Below are positions 34,743-43,419 of a stretch of 64,000 bases of DNA, in pieces. Every line of letters begins with the position of its first letter. Position 1 is the stretch's first letter. Source of the stretch: Cryobacterium glucosi (GTDB lineage Bacteria > Actinomycetota > Actinomycetes > Actinomycetales > Microbacteriaceae); the NCBI RefSeq assembly GCF_004402235.1, contig NZ_SOFS01000012.1:62001-126000 (forward strand), given 5' to 3'. The position numbers were made by a program, and so were the translations under genes. The notes under the pieces were generated by a model that saw nothing but the letters and a program-made list of their open reading frames with translations, did no database searches and was not told the DNA's origin.

Positions 34743-35045
34743 CTACGCGATCGCCTGGGCCTTGAGCAGGGCGAATTCCGCATCGGTGAGGGCGCCGGCA
34801 GTGTGCAGAGCAGCGAGGCGCTCGATCTTGCTGATGATGTCCTCCTGGGGTGCCGCTGGCGGGATGGCGACAGGCGCCGTCGCAGCGATGGGCGCAGCGA
34901 CGGCCGGGGCGGCTGCCGCAGCGGCCGCCTGCTTGCGTGCGGCGGAGCCGTGAACGGCATTGCTCGTCGCGGTTGCTGTTCCGACGATGACGGCAGTGCG
35001 TGCCGCACTTGCCGCGAGTCCGCGTGAACGTCGTCCGAATGCCAT
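34743..35045 (-). CDS. SHOCT domain-containing small protein
   Basis: 100 aa. The last ~32 residues, DIISKIERLAALHTAGALTDAEFALLKAQAIA, match the SHOCT (short C-terminal) domain: an L-x-x-L-x-x-x-G-x-L-T-x-x-E-F pattern used for oligomerisation. The preceding ~60 residues are Ala/Pro-rich low-complexity sequence (QAAAAAAAPAVAAPIAATAPVAIPP) and the first 20 are basic. SD sequence GAGGAACACC precedes the ATG. The gene begins the probable SHOCT-LAP-cls operon, 59 bp after the SLC13-like stop. No function is known. Confidence 0.85.
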   Translation of the reverse strand: MAFGRRSRGLAASAARTAVIVGTATATSNAVHGSAARKQAAAAAAAPAVAAPIAATAPVAIPPAAPQEDIISKIERLAALHTAGALTDAEFALLKAQAIA

Positions 35046-35104
35046 GGTGTTCCTCTCGAGTGGTTTAACCGGGGTGGTGTTCGTGGTGTTGTGGTCGGGT
35101 CAGG

Positions 35105-36667
35105 TCAGGGGTGGAAAGGCCAGAAGACTGGAACCAGGAAGGTGGCAACGGCGACGAAGAGCAGCAGGAGGGGCAGCCCGAGCTTCCAGTAGTCGCCGAA
35201 GCGGTACGCTCCAGGCCCCATCACCATGGTGTTCGCCGGGGTCGCGACCGGGGTGAGGAACGATGCTGCCGCTGCGACCGTGACGCCCATCAGCAGGGGG
35301 AGCGGTGAGATCCCCGTTTCGGTTGCGATCGCGATGGCGATCGGACCAAGGATGAGTGCTGTGGCCATGTTGCTGATCAGCTGCCCGAGCACGCTCGTGA
35401 CGACGGCGATACCGAAGAGCAGCAGATAGGGGCTCGAGGTGCCCACTGCGGCGACGAGCCCGTTCGCGATGACGTCGGCAGCGCCGGAGACCTGGATGGC
35501 GGTCGACAGCGGAATCATCCCGCCGACGAGGATGAGGGTCGTCCAGGAGATCGAGCGGTGCGCCTGGGAGACCGTGAGCACGCGCAGGAGGACCATCGCC
35601 GCCGCAGCGGTCAGGGCTGCAACCGCCGCAGGCACGATCCCGGTGGCAAGCAGGACGACCATGCCGGCGAGGATCACGAGGGCGGTCGTTGCGCGCGGGC
35701 CCATCGGCACGGCCTGGCGACGGATCAGCTGGGGTGCGTCGACGACGACGACGTTGGGGTCTGCGGTGTTCCGGTCGAGCGCCTGCCACGGGCCGCGCAG
35801 CAGCAGCACGTCTCCAGCGGCGAGGACGGCATCCGTCAGGTCCTCCCCGCTCCGCTGGATCGCGATGACGACGAGTTCCCCACTGTCCGTCACCATTCCC
35901 GTGAAGACGCTTTCACCCACGAAGGACGAGCGTGGTGCGATGACGACCTCTGTGACACCGTTCTTCCGGCCCAGCAGGCTTCCCGCGTCCGCGAGAGAGT
36001 ACTGGGCTGCGAGGGTACGCGCGTGGTCGCTGAGATCCTTGGGCGCGACCTGGGCGGTTCGGTTGGGCAGGAGCCTCGGGCCGAGGAACACGGTGATCAG
36101 GATGGTTCCGACGACGAGCGGGAGGCCGACGAGGCCGAATTCGAAGAATCCGAACGGTGTATGGCCCGTGCTGACCGCGAGCTCGGAGACGAGCACATTG
36201 ACCGGGGTTCCGGTCAGGACGAGAAGCGACCCGGCATGTGCGCCGAAGGCGAGTGGCATCAGCATCTGGGAAGGAGGCTGCCGAATCCGGATCGCGAGCA
36301 CGACGACCATCGGGAGCAGGGACGCGACGGCGCCGTTGACGCTGATCAGGGCGGTGACGACCGCAACGAGCAGCATCACGAACGTCACGATGATGCGCCG
36401 GTTCGTTCCGGTGCGTTTGGTGAGCTGCTGGCCGGCCCAGGTGGTCACCCCGGTCGCGTCGAGTGCTTCGCTGACGACGAACAGGGCGGCGATGAAGACG
36501 ATGACCGGGTCGCCGAACCCCGCCAGGGTCTGCTCGAAAGAAATCACCCCGGTCAGGAAAAGCGACAGCGCGACGCCGATGGCGACGATCTCCGCGGGAA
36601 CCGCGTTCCAGACGAAGAGCACGATCGCGGCGAGAAGCACGAGCAGGGTGATCGAGATGTCGTTCAC
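35105..36667 (-). CDS. SLC13-type permease with TrkA-C domain
   Basis: 520 aa from a GTG at 36667 (VNDISITLLVLLAAIVLF). Membrane protein with about ten to eleven helices in two halves, separated by a cytoplasmic insert of ~100 residues (VVIAPRSSFVGESVF...AAGDVLLLRGPWQALD) that looks like one TrkA-C/RCK_C domain. First-half segments such as GDPVIVFIAALFVVSEALDATG and LTGTPVNVLV, and the second-half AFLTPVATPANTMVMGPG, are the paired signatures of the DASS/SLC13 and ArsB-like ion transporter superfamily. Likely substrates are dicarboxylates, sulfate or other anions; none can be chosen. It is 46 bp downstream of the DHA2 transporter stop and may be co-transcribed with it. Confidence 0.8.
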   Translation of the reverse strand: MNDISITLLVLLAAIVLFVWNAVPAEIVAIGVALSLFLTGVISFEQTLAGFGDPVIVFIAALFVVSEALDATGVTTWAGQQLTKRTGTNRRIIVTFVMLLVAVVTALISVNGAVASLLPMVVVLAIRIRQPPSQMLMPLAFGAHAGSLLVLTGTPVNVLVSELAVSTGHTPFGFFEFGLVGLPLVVGTILITVFLGPRLLPNRTAQVAPKDLSDHARTLAAQYSLADAGSLLGRKNGVTEVVIAPRSSFVGESVFTGMVTDSGELVVIAIQRSGEDLTDAVLAAGDVLLLRGPWQALDRNTADPNVVVVDAPQLIRRQAVPMGPRATTALVILAGMVVLLATGIVPAAVAALTAAAAMVLLRVLTVSQAHRSISWTTLILVGGMIPLSTAIQVSGAADVIANGLVAAVGTSSPYLLLFGIAVVTSVLGQLISNMATALILGPIAIAIATETGISPLPLLMGVTVAAAASFLTPVATPANTMVMGPGAYRFGDYWKLGLPLLLLFVAVATFLVPVFWPFHP

Positions 36668-36713
36668 GGCTGCGCCCCAGGATGCCGGTGAACGGCGTCG
36701 CCGCGTGGCCTGC

Positions 36714-38402
36714 TCATGACCGGGAGGCCGGCCGTTCCAGGCCGTCCTCGTCGTCGTCCGGTTCCTTGCCGCTCGAGAGCGCCGCGGGGATGTCCCCGGG
36801 AATGTAGTCCGGCATCCGCCCGGCCGGGATGATCGCGAGGAGTGCGATGCCGGCGAGGCCGAGCAGCGAGATCTGCAGGGCACGGAGCCGCGCGTCCTCG
36901 TTGATGGCCACGGCCTCTGCAATCTGCTCCGGGGTGGCGGATGTCTGGCTCAGGACCGACTCGAGGTGGTCGTTGGTGACGAAGTTCACACTGTCGAGGG
37001 GCACTTGCGCGACCAGTTCCGGCGGCAGGGCCTGGCTGCTCGCGACACTCGACGCCACGATCGCGCTGAGGATTCCGACGGCGAAGACGCTCGCGACGGC
37101 GATGCCGACGCTCCCCGAGATGTTGTGGACGAGGCCGCGCCAGGCGCCTACGTCTCCGGCGAGGCGTTTCGGGGCCGCGGAGAGCAGGGTGTTGAACACG
37201 AGCGCCACAATCGCCCCCTGGCCGAGGCCGAGGATGATGAGGCCGATGACGACGGCGAACTGTTCCCATTCGTTCCGGATCGTGAAGGCGAGGATCACCA
37301 GCCCGAGGGCGACGACGACGAACCCCACCCGGGCGATCTGGTGCGGCGGGTACCGCTTGTACAGGGTGGCCACGACGGAGCTGGCGATGAAGATCGAGAG
37401 GGTGTACGGGATGATCGAGATCGAGGTCTGGAAGCTCGACCGGCCCTGCACGATCTGGATGTAGAGCGGGATCAGGAAGTTCGCCGCGGTTCCCACGAAC
37501 AGCATCGCCGCCATCGCGAAGGTCGTCGCCTTCTCGGATCCGGACTTCAGCACCTCGAGGTCGAAGATCTGCGGCAGGTGCGCGGCCTTCCTCCGGCGCA
37601 ACCACACGAAGAACGCCTGCCCGCCGATCGCCCCGAGGAGGATCAGGACCGGCGCAGGGGAGACCCCCAGGACCGTGAAAGGCGCGCTGGGCGTGGCCAG
37701 GACCACGCCCCAGGAATTCAGGCCGCTGAACCCGAAGCTCAGCAGGATGATGGACCCCGCAGCGAGGACGGCGCCGACCCAGTCGATCACGACGGCGGGC
37801 TGGGGCGGCACGACCTTCAACCGGAAACTCAGCAGCAGGTTCACTGCCGCGAGCGCCACGATCAGGGCGAAGGAATACCGCCAGCCGATCGTGGACGCGA
37901 AGGTACCCGCGATGAGGAGCGCGAGCACCCCGGCCGCGGGGATGGCCGCCGCGAGGAACCCGATCGAGCGGGCCTGCTGCTCACCGGAATAGTTCGCCGC
38001 GATGAACACCACGAGCGCCGGCGCGATCAACGCGATCACCGCACCGGACGCGGCCTGCGCGATGAACAGCATCGTCGGACTCACACTCACGGCAACGGCC
38101 GCCATCGCGAGTCCATGGATGACGACTGCGATCTGGAACACCCGGCGGGACCCGAACTTCGCACCCAGCTTGGCACCGAGCAGGATGAACGCCGCCATCG
38201 CGAACGTGCCCGCGGTGATCGCCGTCCCCACACTCGTCGCTGGAGTGTTCAGATCCGTCGTGATGCCCTGCATCGACACCGTCAACGCATTCACCGCGAA
38301 CGACGCCTGAATCTGCGTGAGCACGACCACGACCAACGGCAACCACGACGCTGCAACGGCAGGGCGGGTGGCACCCCCGGGTACGACGGTCTCTGAGGAC
38401 AT
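36714..38402 (-). CDS. MFS transporter of the DHA2 (14-helix) drug exporter family
   Basis: 562 aa, ATG with GAAGG ribosome binding site. About fourteen membrane helices. The motif GAKLGAKFGSRRVFQIA in loop 2-3 is the major-facilitator A motif, and the helix-5-like segment AAAIPAAGVLALLIAGTFAS with GW following is the antiporter C-type region. The C-terminal extension after residue ~500 is charged (SSGKEPDDDEDGLERP). The protein is close in style to the actinobacterial EmrB/QacA drug exporters. It is divergent from an AraC-family gene at 38694, which is a likely regulator. Substrate unknown. Confidence 0.85.
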   Translation of the reverse strand: MSSETVVPGGATRPAVAASWLPLVVVVLTQIQASFAVNALTVSMQGITTDLNTPATSVGTAITAGTFAMAAFILLGAKLGAKFGSRRVFQIAVVIHGLAMAAVAVSVSPTMLFIAQAASGAVIALIAPALVVFIAANYSGEQQARSIGFLAAAIPAAGVLALLIAGTFASTIGWRYSFALIVALAAVNLLLSFRLKVVPPQPAVVIDWVGAVLAAGSIILLSFGFSGLNSWGVVLATPSAPFTVLGVSPAPVLILLGAIGGQAFFVWLRRRKAAHLPQIFDLEVLKSGSEKATTFAMAAMLFVGTAANFLIPLYIQIVQGRSSFQTSISIIPYTLSIFIASSVVATLYKRYPPHQIARVGFVVVALGLVILAFTIRNEWEQFAVVIGLIILGLGQGAIVALVFNTLLSAAPKRLAGDVGAWRGLVHNISGSVGIAVASVFAVGILSAIVASSVASSQALPPELVAQVPLDSVNFVTNDHLESVLSQTSATPEQIAEAVAINEDARLRALQISLLGLAGIALLAIIPAGRMPDYIPGDIPAALSSGKEPDDDEDGLERPASRS

Positions 38403-38693
38403 CCTTCACGCTCCCAACTGGGTTTCCGACTGGTTCTGTCTGGGTCTGTCCGGCGAATTCTTGTCAGACTAGGGCCACTGATCCGGCGTCCAGCAGAGTT
38501 GGCGCAGGACTGCGCTTGTGCTGGCGCAAGAACGCCGTGCCGGGTCCGGAGCTGTCAGGCGACAACCCGGAGTTCTTCCGCGTTGCATTGTGTTCCCGTT
38601 TGGGGGGCGATAGCCTGCGGTTCTGGAATGGATCGCAGGTCTGCGTCGCAGCGGGCCGCGCGGAGATCGCGCAGCAGAAGTGAGGGGTTTCAG

Positions 38694-39671
38694 ATGTGGG
38701 TGCCGGTGTCCAGCGACGCGGTGCGGCATCTCACCGTTCAGTCCGGCATCCCGGTTCCGCTTCCCGACGACGCTGTCGGCTTCCTCGCGCAGCGCCTCGA
38801 GGTTCCGGCCTCTGACGTGTTTCATTTTTCGGCGATCAGGAAAGCGATCGGCAGCACGACGGTGACGCTCGCCACCCAGTCGGCCTTCCGCTACACAGGG
38901 GGCACCGATTCCACCGCGGGGGTCCTGCACGTCGGTTTCATGCTCAATGGCAGCATGACGATCGGACTCGGTCAGCACCCGCCCCAACGGTTCAGCCCGA
39001 TCAGCGCATACGTGATGCCGGCGGGGGTCGCGTCGTCCGTCCAGACGACGGAGGTCACGCGCGGACTCGGCATCCAGCTTCCCCAGGCCCGCCTGATAGC
39101 GAGGGGGATCCAGCTCGAGGGTGAACGCCTGCGCCTCGAACGCTCGGCGTCTCTCGCCGCGCCCCTGCGGGTCCTGGCGCTCGCGGTGGTCGAAGCGGCC
39201 TGGACGCCGACGGCCATCGGAGTGTCTGTCACAGAGAGGACGATCGAGGACCTCGTGGTCGGCATGTTTCTGGAGGGCGAGGGTTATGCCATGGACAGCG
39301 CTGACCTCCGGGCGGGCCTGCGCATGCGCGCCGTCGCCCACATCGAGGCCAGGCACCGGAACCGCGATCTCAGTCCTGCTGTCGTTGCCGCCCAGCTGGG
39401 GATCTCCCTGCGGCACCTGCAGCGCGCGTTCGAGGGCGGGGGCAGTACTGTCGCCGCGGAGATCAGCCGGTGTCGCGCGGAGTCTGCCGCCCAGCTGCTG
39501 CTCGCACCGCGCACGGCGGGGCTGACAATCGCCGACATCGCAACGCGTTCCGGATACACGTCCGCTTTCGAGCTCCGCGCCGGGTTCCGCGCACGGTATG
39601 GCGTCCTGCCCTCCCAGTACCGCATCGGCGGCATCGCCCTGCCGGAGACACGAGCGTCCGGACGTGCGTAG
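38694..39671 (+). CDS. AraC family transcriptional regulator
   Basis: 325 aa from ATG 38694 (MWVPVSSDAVRHL), which has the ribosome binding site GAGGGGT 7 nt upstream; longer in-frame starts at 38628 and 38499 lack one. The N-terminal ~200 residues form a beta-rich sensing domain (LHVGFMLNGSMTIGLGQHPP). The C-terminal two helix-turn-helices are VVAAQLGISLRHLQRAFE and IADIATRSGYTSAFELRAGFRARYGVLPSQYR, the latter the AraC signature. It is divergent from the DHA2 transporter, so it may control that gene. The 291-bp spacer contains no other gene. Confidence 0.87.
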   Translation: MWVPVSSDAVRHLTVQSGIPVPLPDDAVGFLAQRLEVPASDVFHFSAIRKAIGSTTVTLATQSAFRYTGGTDSTAGVLHVGFMLNGSMTIGLGQHPPQRFSPISAYVMPAGVASSVQTTEVTRGLGIQLPQARLIARGIQLEGERLRLERSASLAAPLRVLALAVVEAAWTPTAIGVSVTERTIEDLVVGMFLEGEGYAMDSADLRAGLRMRAVAHIEARHRNRDLSPAVVAAQLGISLRHLQRAFEGGGSTVAAEISRCRAESAAQLLLAPRTAGLTIADIATRSGYTSAFELRAGFRARYGVLPSQYRIGGIALPETRASGRA

Positions 39672-39689
39672 TCCCCGGTCCTCGGCCAG

Positions 39690-39695
39690 TATTCT
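39690..39695 (+). promoter_or_regulatory. -10 hexamer for leaderless parE transcript
   Basis: TATTCT ends 7 nt before the GTG at 39703. Confidence 0.5.
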
Positions 39696-39702
39696 TGGGA
39701 CG

Positions 39703-41784
39703 GTGAGTTCTTCTGACTATTCCGCCCGCCACCTCTCGGTCCTCGAAGGCCTCGAGGCCGTGCGCAAGCGCCCCGGCATGTACATCGGCTCGACCGACTC
39801 CCGGGGGTTGATGCACTGCCTCTGGGAGATCATCGACAACTCCGTCGACGAGGCGCTCGGCGGATTCGGTGCCGGAATCGACATCGTGCTGCACCCGGAC
39901 GCGAGCGTCGAGGTCAGCGACACCGCCCGCGGTATCCCCGTTGACATCGAACCGAAGACCGGACTGACCGGCGTCGAGGTCGTCTTCACCAAATTGCACG
40001 CCGGCGGCAAGTTCGGCGGCGGTTCGTATGCGGCGTCGGGTGGACTGCACGGAGTCGGCGCATCCGTCGTGAATGCCCTGTCGGAGCGCCTCGACGTCGA
40101 GGTCGACAGGGACGGCAAGACCTGGGCGATGTCCTTCCACCGCGGTGAACCCGGACTGTTCGCCGACACCGGGGAGAAGAGTCCGGACGCCCCCTTCACC
40201 CCCTTCGAACACCAGAGCGAACTCCGTGTGGTCGGCAAGGTCCGTCGAGGCGTCACGGGAACCCGTATCCGCTATTGGGCGGATCGGCAGATCTTCACCA
40301 AGGGCGCGACGTTCCAGACCGAGGAACTGCTCGAACGGGCCAGGCAGACGGCGTTCCTCGTTCCCGGGCTCGCCTTGTCGATCGACGACCGCCGTGGCGA
40401 TGAGCCCGTTGTCGAGGTATTCCGGTTCGAGGGTGGCATCTCCGAGTTCGTCGAGCACCTCTCGACGGATGCCGCGATCACGGACACCTGGCGCCTCACC
40501 GGCCACGGCACGTTCACCGAAACCGTTCCTGTGCTGATGCCGACGGGTGCCATGGTCCCGACCGAGCTCGTCAGGGACTGCGCCGTCGATATCGCGCTGC
40601 GCTGGGGGACCGGCTACGACACGATCGTCCGCAGTTTCGTGAATATCATCGCGACGCCCAAGGGCGGCACCCACCAGGCCGGATTCGACGCCGGGCTGAT
40701 CAAGTTCCTCAGGGCCCAGGTCGAACTCAACGCGCGCAGGCTCAAGATGGGTTCTGACAAGCTCGAGAAGGACGACGTGATGGCGGGGCTCACCGCCGTG
40801 CTCACCGTGCGTCTGCCCGAGCCGCAGTTCGAGGGACAGACCAAGGAGGTCCTCGGAACGCCCGCCGTGCGCGCGATCGTCGCGAACGTCGTCGCCCAGG
40901 CGATGAACGAACGCTTCGTGTCCACGCGGCGCGACGACAAGACGCAGGCGGCCGTGCTGCTCGACAAGATCGTCGCGGAGATGAAGTCGCGCATTTCCGC
41001 TCGTGCCCACAAGGAGACGCAGCGGCGCAAGAACGCCCTCGAAAGCTCCTCCCTGCCCGCGAAGCTCGTCGACTGCCGCAGCAACGACGTGCTGAACAGC
41101 GAACTGTTCATCGTCGAAGGCGACTCGGCGCTCGGCACCGCCAAGCTCGCGCGCGACAGCGAGCACCAGGCCCTGCTGCCCATCCGCGGCAAGATCCTGA
41201 ACGTGCAGAAGGCATCCGTCGCCGACATGCTCTCCAACCTCGAGTGCGCCTCGATCATCCAGGTCATCGGCGCCGGCTCCGGCCGCAGCTTCGATCTCTC
41301 GGCGGCGCGCTACGGCAAGGTCATCATCATGAGCGATGCGGATGTCGACGGGGCGCACATCCGCACCCTGCTGCTGACCCTGTTCTTCCGGTACATGCGC
41401 CCGATGATCACAGAGGGGCGGGTGTTCGCCGCGGTGCCGCCCCTGCACAGAGTGGTCGTGATGAACCCGGGCTCGAAGCCCAATGAGACCATCTACACCT
41501 ACTCGGAACCCGAGCTGCACAGCGTGCTTGCGGCCCTGAAGAAAAGCGGAAAGCGGTACCAGGACCCGATCCAGCGGTACAAGGGGCTCGGCGAGATGGA
41601 CGCGGACCAGCTGGCGACGACGACGATGGAGCGCTCGCACCGGATGCTCCGCCGCGTGCGGGTCGCCGATGCCGAGCAGGCCGGCAAGGTCTTCGAACTC
41701 CTGATGGGCAACGACGTCGCCCCGCGCAAGGAGTTCATCATCGAAAGCTCGGACAAGCTCAGCAGGGACCGCATCGACGTGTAA
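39703..41784 (+). CDS. parE: DNA topoisomerase IV subunit B / gyrase B-like ATPase
   Basis: 693 aa, GTG start. GHKL ATPase domain with EGLEAVRKRPGMYIG, the Mg2+-binding EIIDNSVDEALGG, and GKFGGGSYAASGGLHGVGAS. Toprim domain with EGDSALGTAKLARDSEHQA near residue 470 and the DADVDGAHIRTLLL acidic triplet. The C-terminal DQLATTTME segment is as in type IIA subunits. Length and the partner parC 1.6 kb away support topoisomerase IV rather than the oriC-linked gyrase. Both act together to decatenate chromosomes. No EGDSAGG variant is present (it reads SALG), which fits ParE of actinobacteria. Confidence 0.9.
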   Translation: MSSSDYSARHLSVLEGLEAVRKRPGMYIGSTDSRGLMHCLWEIIDNSVDEALGGFGAGIDIVLHPDASVEVSDTARGIPVDIEPKTGLTGVEVVFTKLHAGGKFGGGSYAASGGLHGVGASVVNALSERLDVEVDRDGKTWAMSFHRGEPGLFADTGEKSPDAPFTPFEHQSELRVVGKVRRGVTGTRIRYWADRQIFTKGATFQTEELLERARQTAFLVPGLALSIDDRRGDEPVVEVFRFEGGISEFVEHLSTDAAITDTWRLTGHGTFTETVPVLMPTGAMVPTELVRDCAVDIALRWGTGYDTIVRSFVNIIATPKGGTHQAGFDAGLIKFLRAQVELNARRLKMGSDKLEKDDVMAGLTAVLTVRLPEPQFEGQTKEVLGTPAVRAIVANVVAQAMNERFVSTRRDDKTQAAVLLDKIVAEMKSRISARAHKETQRRKNALESSSLPAKLVDCRSNDVLNSELFIVEGDSALGTAKLARDSEHQALLPIRGKILNVQKASVADMLSNLECASIIQVIGAGSGRSFDLSAARYGKVIIMSDADVDGAHIRTLLLTLFFRYMRPMITEGRVFAAVPPLHRVVVMNPGSKPNETIYTYSEPELHSVLAALKKSGKRYQDPIQRYKGLGEMDADQLATTTMERSHRMLRRVRVADAEQAGKVFELLMGNDVAPRKEFIIESSDKLSRDRIDV

Positions 41785-41856
41785 TGCCTGTTCACGGTGA
41801 TATGGTCGCCGCACATTGCCGGCACTGGCGCCGGCACAAGGCGGAGGGCATTCCAG

Positions 41857-42633
41857 ATGAGCACCCAGGCGGACCAGGCAGGATTCCAGCAGGCACGGTT
41901 CACGGGCCGGACCGTCATCGTGACCGGGGCGGGCAGCGGCATCGGGAGGGCGACGGCGCTCCGGCTCCTCAGCGAGGGCGCCCGCGTCATCGCCGCCGAT
42001 ATCTCGGCGGAGCGTCTCGCGGCTCTGGAGCAGAGCAGCGGCAGCGGGGAGCTCGTCGGCGTGGCCGGCGACGTGAGCCTGCAAGCGGATGTCGACGCGC
42101 TCGTGCTGGCCGCGGGACCCACGGTCGACGGGCTGGTCAACAATGCCGGGATCATGGACTCGTTCCTCCCGACGGCGGAGATCACCGACGAGGTGTGGGA
42201 GCGGGTCTTCCGGGTGAACGTGACCTCGCAGATGCGGCTGATGCGTGCCGTGCTGCCCGGCATGGTCTCGGCCGGTTTCGGGCGGATCGTGAACATCGCA
42301 AGCGAGGCAGGCATCCGCGCGGGGGCATCGGGCACCACGTACAGCGCGTCCAAGCACGCCGTGATCGGACTGACCAAGAGTACGGCGTTGTTCTACGGGC
42401 CGAAGGGGGTGCGCTGCAATGCGGTGGCGCCCGGCGCGGTGAAGACGAACATCGAGGCTCCGTTCCTGTCCGCGTGGGCCGCCGAGCGTCTCGGACCGAT
42501 CATGCAGACGACCATTCCGGCCCCTGCGGAGCCGGAGGAGCTGGCCGCGTCCATTTGCTGGTTGCTGAGCGAGGACTCGCCCAACGTCAATGGAGCCGTC
42601 CTGATGTCCGACGGCGGCTGGTCGACAATCTAG
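41857..42633 (+). CDS. SDR family oxidoreductase, classical type
   Basis: 258 aa from ATG 41857 (MSTQADQAGF) with GCGGAGGG ribosome binding site. Rossmann NAD(P) motif TGAGSGIG (residues ~26-33), NNAG at ~100, catalytic Ser in IASEAG and Y-x3-K in YSASKHAV. C-terminal VNGAVLMSDGGWST is the common ending for acyl- or polyol-type short-chain dehydrogenases. The substrate is unknown. Follows parE with 72 bp and converges with another SDR gene. Confidence 0.9.
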   Translation: MSTQADQAGFQQARFTGRTVIVTGAGSGIGRATALRLLSEGARVIAADISAERLAALEQSSGSGELVGVAGDVSLQADVDALVLAAGPTVDGLVNNAGIMDSFLPTAEITDEVWERVFRVNVTSQMRLMRAVLPGMVSAGFGRIVNIASEAGIRAGASGTTYSASKHAVIGLTKSTALFYGPKGVRCNAVAPGAVKTNIEAPFLSAWAAERLGPIMQTTIPAPAEPEELAASICWLLSEDSPNVNGAVLMSDGGWSTI

Positions 42634-42653
42634 CGAACGCCGGTCTGCGGAGG

Positions 42654-43358
42654 TCAGGCGGGCGGGGCGAACGCGGAACTGGGCAGGTCGCGCTCCCCGG
42701 CGGCGATGGCGCCGACGATCCGCGCGGCCACGGCCTCCGGCTGCAGACCGGCAGGGAAGTTCGGCGCGACGCCTGAGATCGGGTGGTCGGCGAGGCCGGT
42801 TTCGGTGTGTCCGGGGCGGGCGTCGATCATGCGGATGCCGCTGCGGCGAAGCTCCCGCCCCGCGGCCTGTCCGAATGCTGCGAGGGCGGCCTTGGACGCC
42901 GAGTACGCCGCAAGGCCCGCGGTCGGGCTCTCGCTCACGACACCGCTGAGGGTCACGAAGAACGGTTCCCTGCCGGCGGCGGCGGATGCCGTGAGGCTGT
43001 CCGCTGCGGCGCGGAGCAGGCGGATGGGCGCGAGCGTGTTCACGGCGAAGAGTTCCTCCATGGCCGCGTCTCCGAGCTCACGTGCCGGCCCGAAGGCCAC
43101 GACACCGGCCGCGTTGACGACCCCGTCGAGTCCTCCGGTGGCCTGGACCGCACGGGCGACCAGGGCGTCGACTGCCGAAACGTCGGTGAGGTCACCCGTG
43201 ACGAGCGTGCCGGGGATCCCGAGGGCTGCGAGCCTGGCCGTGTCACGCCCGGCCAGGACAAGGGTCGCTCCGGCGGCCGAGAGCTGCCGGGCGATTTCAC
43301 GGCCGAGGCCGCCGGTCGCGCCGACGACGAGGACGACCGAGCCGGGAAGTGTAGTCAT
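42654..43358 (-). CDS. SDR family oxidoreductase
   Basis: 234 aa from ATG 43358 (MTTLPGSVVLVVGATGG). Cofactor motif VGATGGLGREIARQL, NAAG at ~85, catalytic YSASKAAL at ~152, with the serine in TLSGVVSESP. Shorter than the convergent neighbour, ending with a proline-rich tail. A TACAGT hexamer 6 nt upstream of the ATG argues for a leaderless message and for this start. Substrate unknown. It is placed between the two topoisomerase genes, 20 bp from the convergent SDR stop. Confidence 0.88.
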   Translation of the reverse strand: MTTLPGSVVLVVGATGGLGREIARQLSAAGATLVLAGRDTARLAALGIPGTLVTGDLTDVSAVDALVARAVQATGGLDGVVNAAGVVAFGPARELGDAAMEELFAVNTLAPIRLLRAAADSLTASAAAGREPFFVTLSGVVSESPTAGLAAYSASKAALAAFGQAAGRELRRSGIRMIDARPGHTETGLADHPISGVAPNFPAGLQPEAVAARIVGAIAAGERDLPSSAFAPPA

Positions 43359-43364
43359 TCGGAC

Positions 43365-43370
43365 ACTGTA
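43365..43370 (-). promoter_or_regulatory. -10 hexamer for leaderless SDR gene
   Basis: TACAGT on the minus strand ends 6 nt before the ATG at 43358. Confidence 0.5.
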
Positions 43371-43377
43371 GCCGTCT

Positions 43378-43416
43378 GAGCCGGCCGCATGAGCCGGACG
43401 CATGAGCCGGCCGGCC
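43378..43416. repeat. 13-bp tandem repeat (three copies)
   Basis: GAGCCGGCCGCAT (43378-43390), GAGCCGGACGCAT (43391-43403) and GAGCCGGCCGGCC (43404-43416) in the 61-bp gap between parC and the SDR gene. Copies 2 and 3 differ slightly. It looks like a slippage-derived micro-expansion. Confidence 0.85.
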
Positions 43417-43419
43417 GGT

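Noticed and set aside
39463..42357. Very long open frame (about 960 codons) on the minus strand opposite the AraC gene, parE and SDR
   Set aside because: It is the shadow of GC-rich coding sequence on the plus strand, where intact family motifs (GHKL ATPase, toprim, AraC HTH, SDR) are present; the minus-strand translation has no recognisable domain and low complexity.
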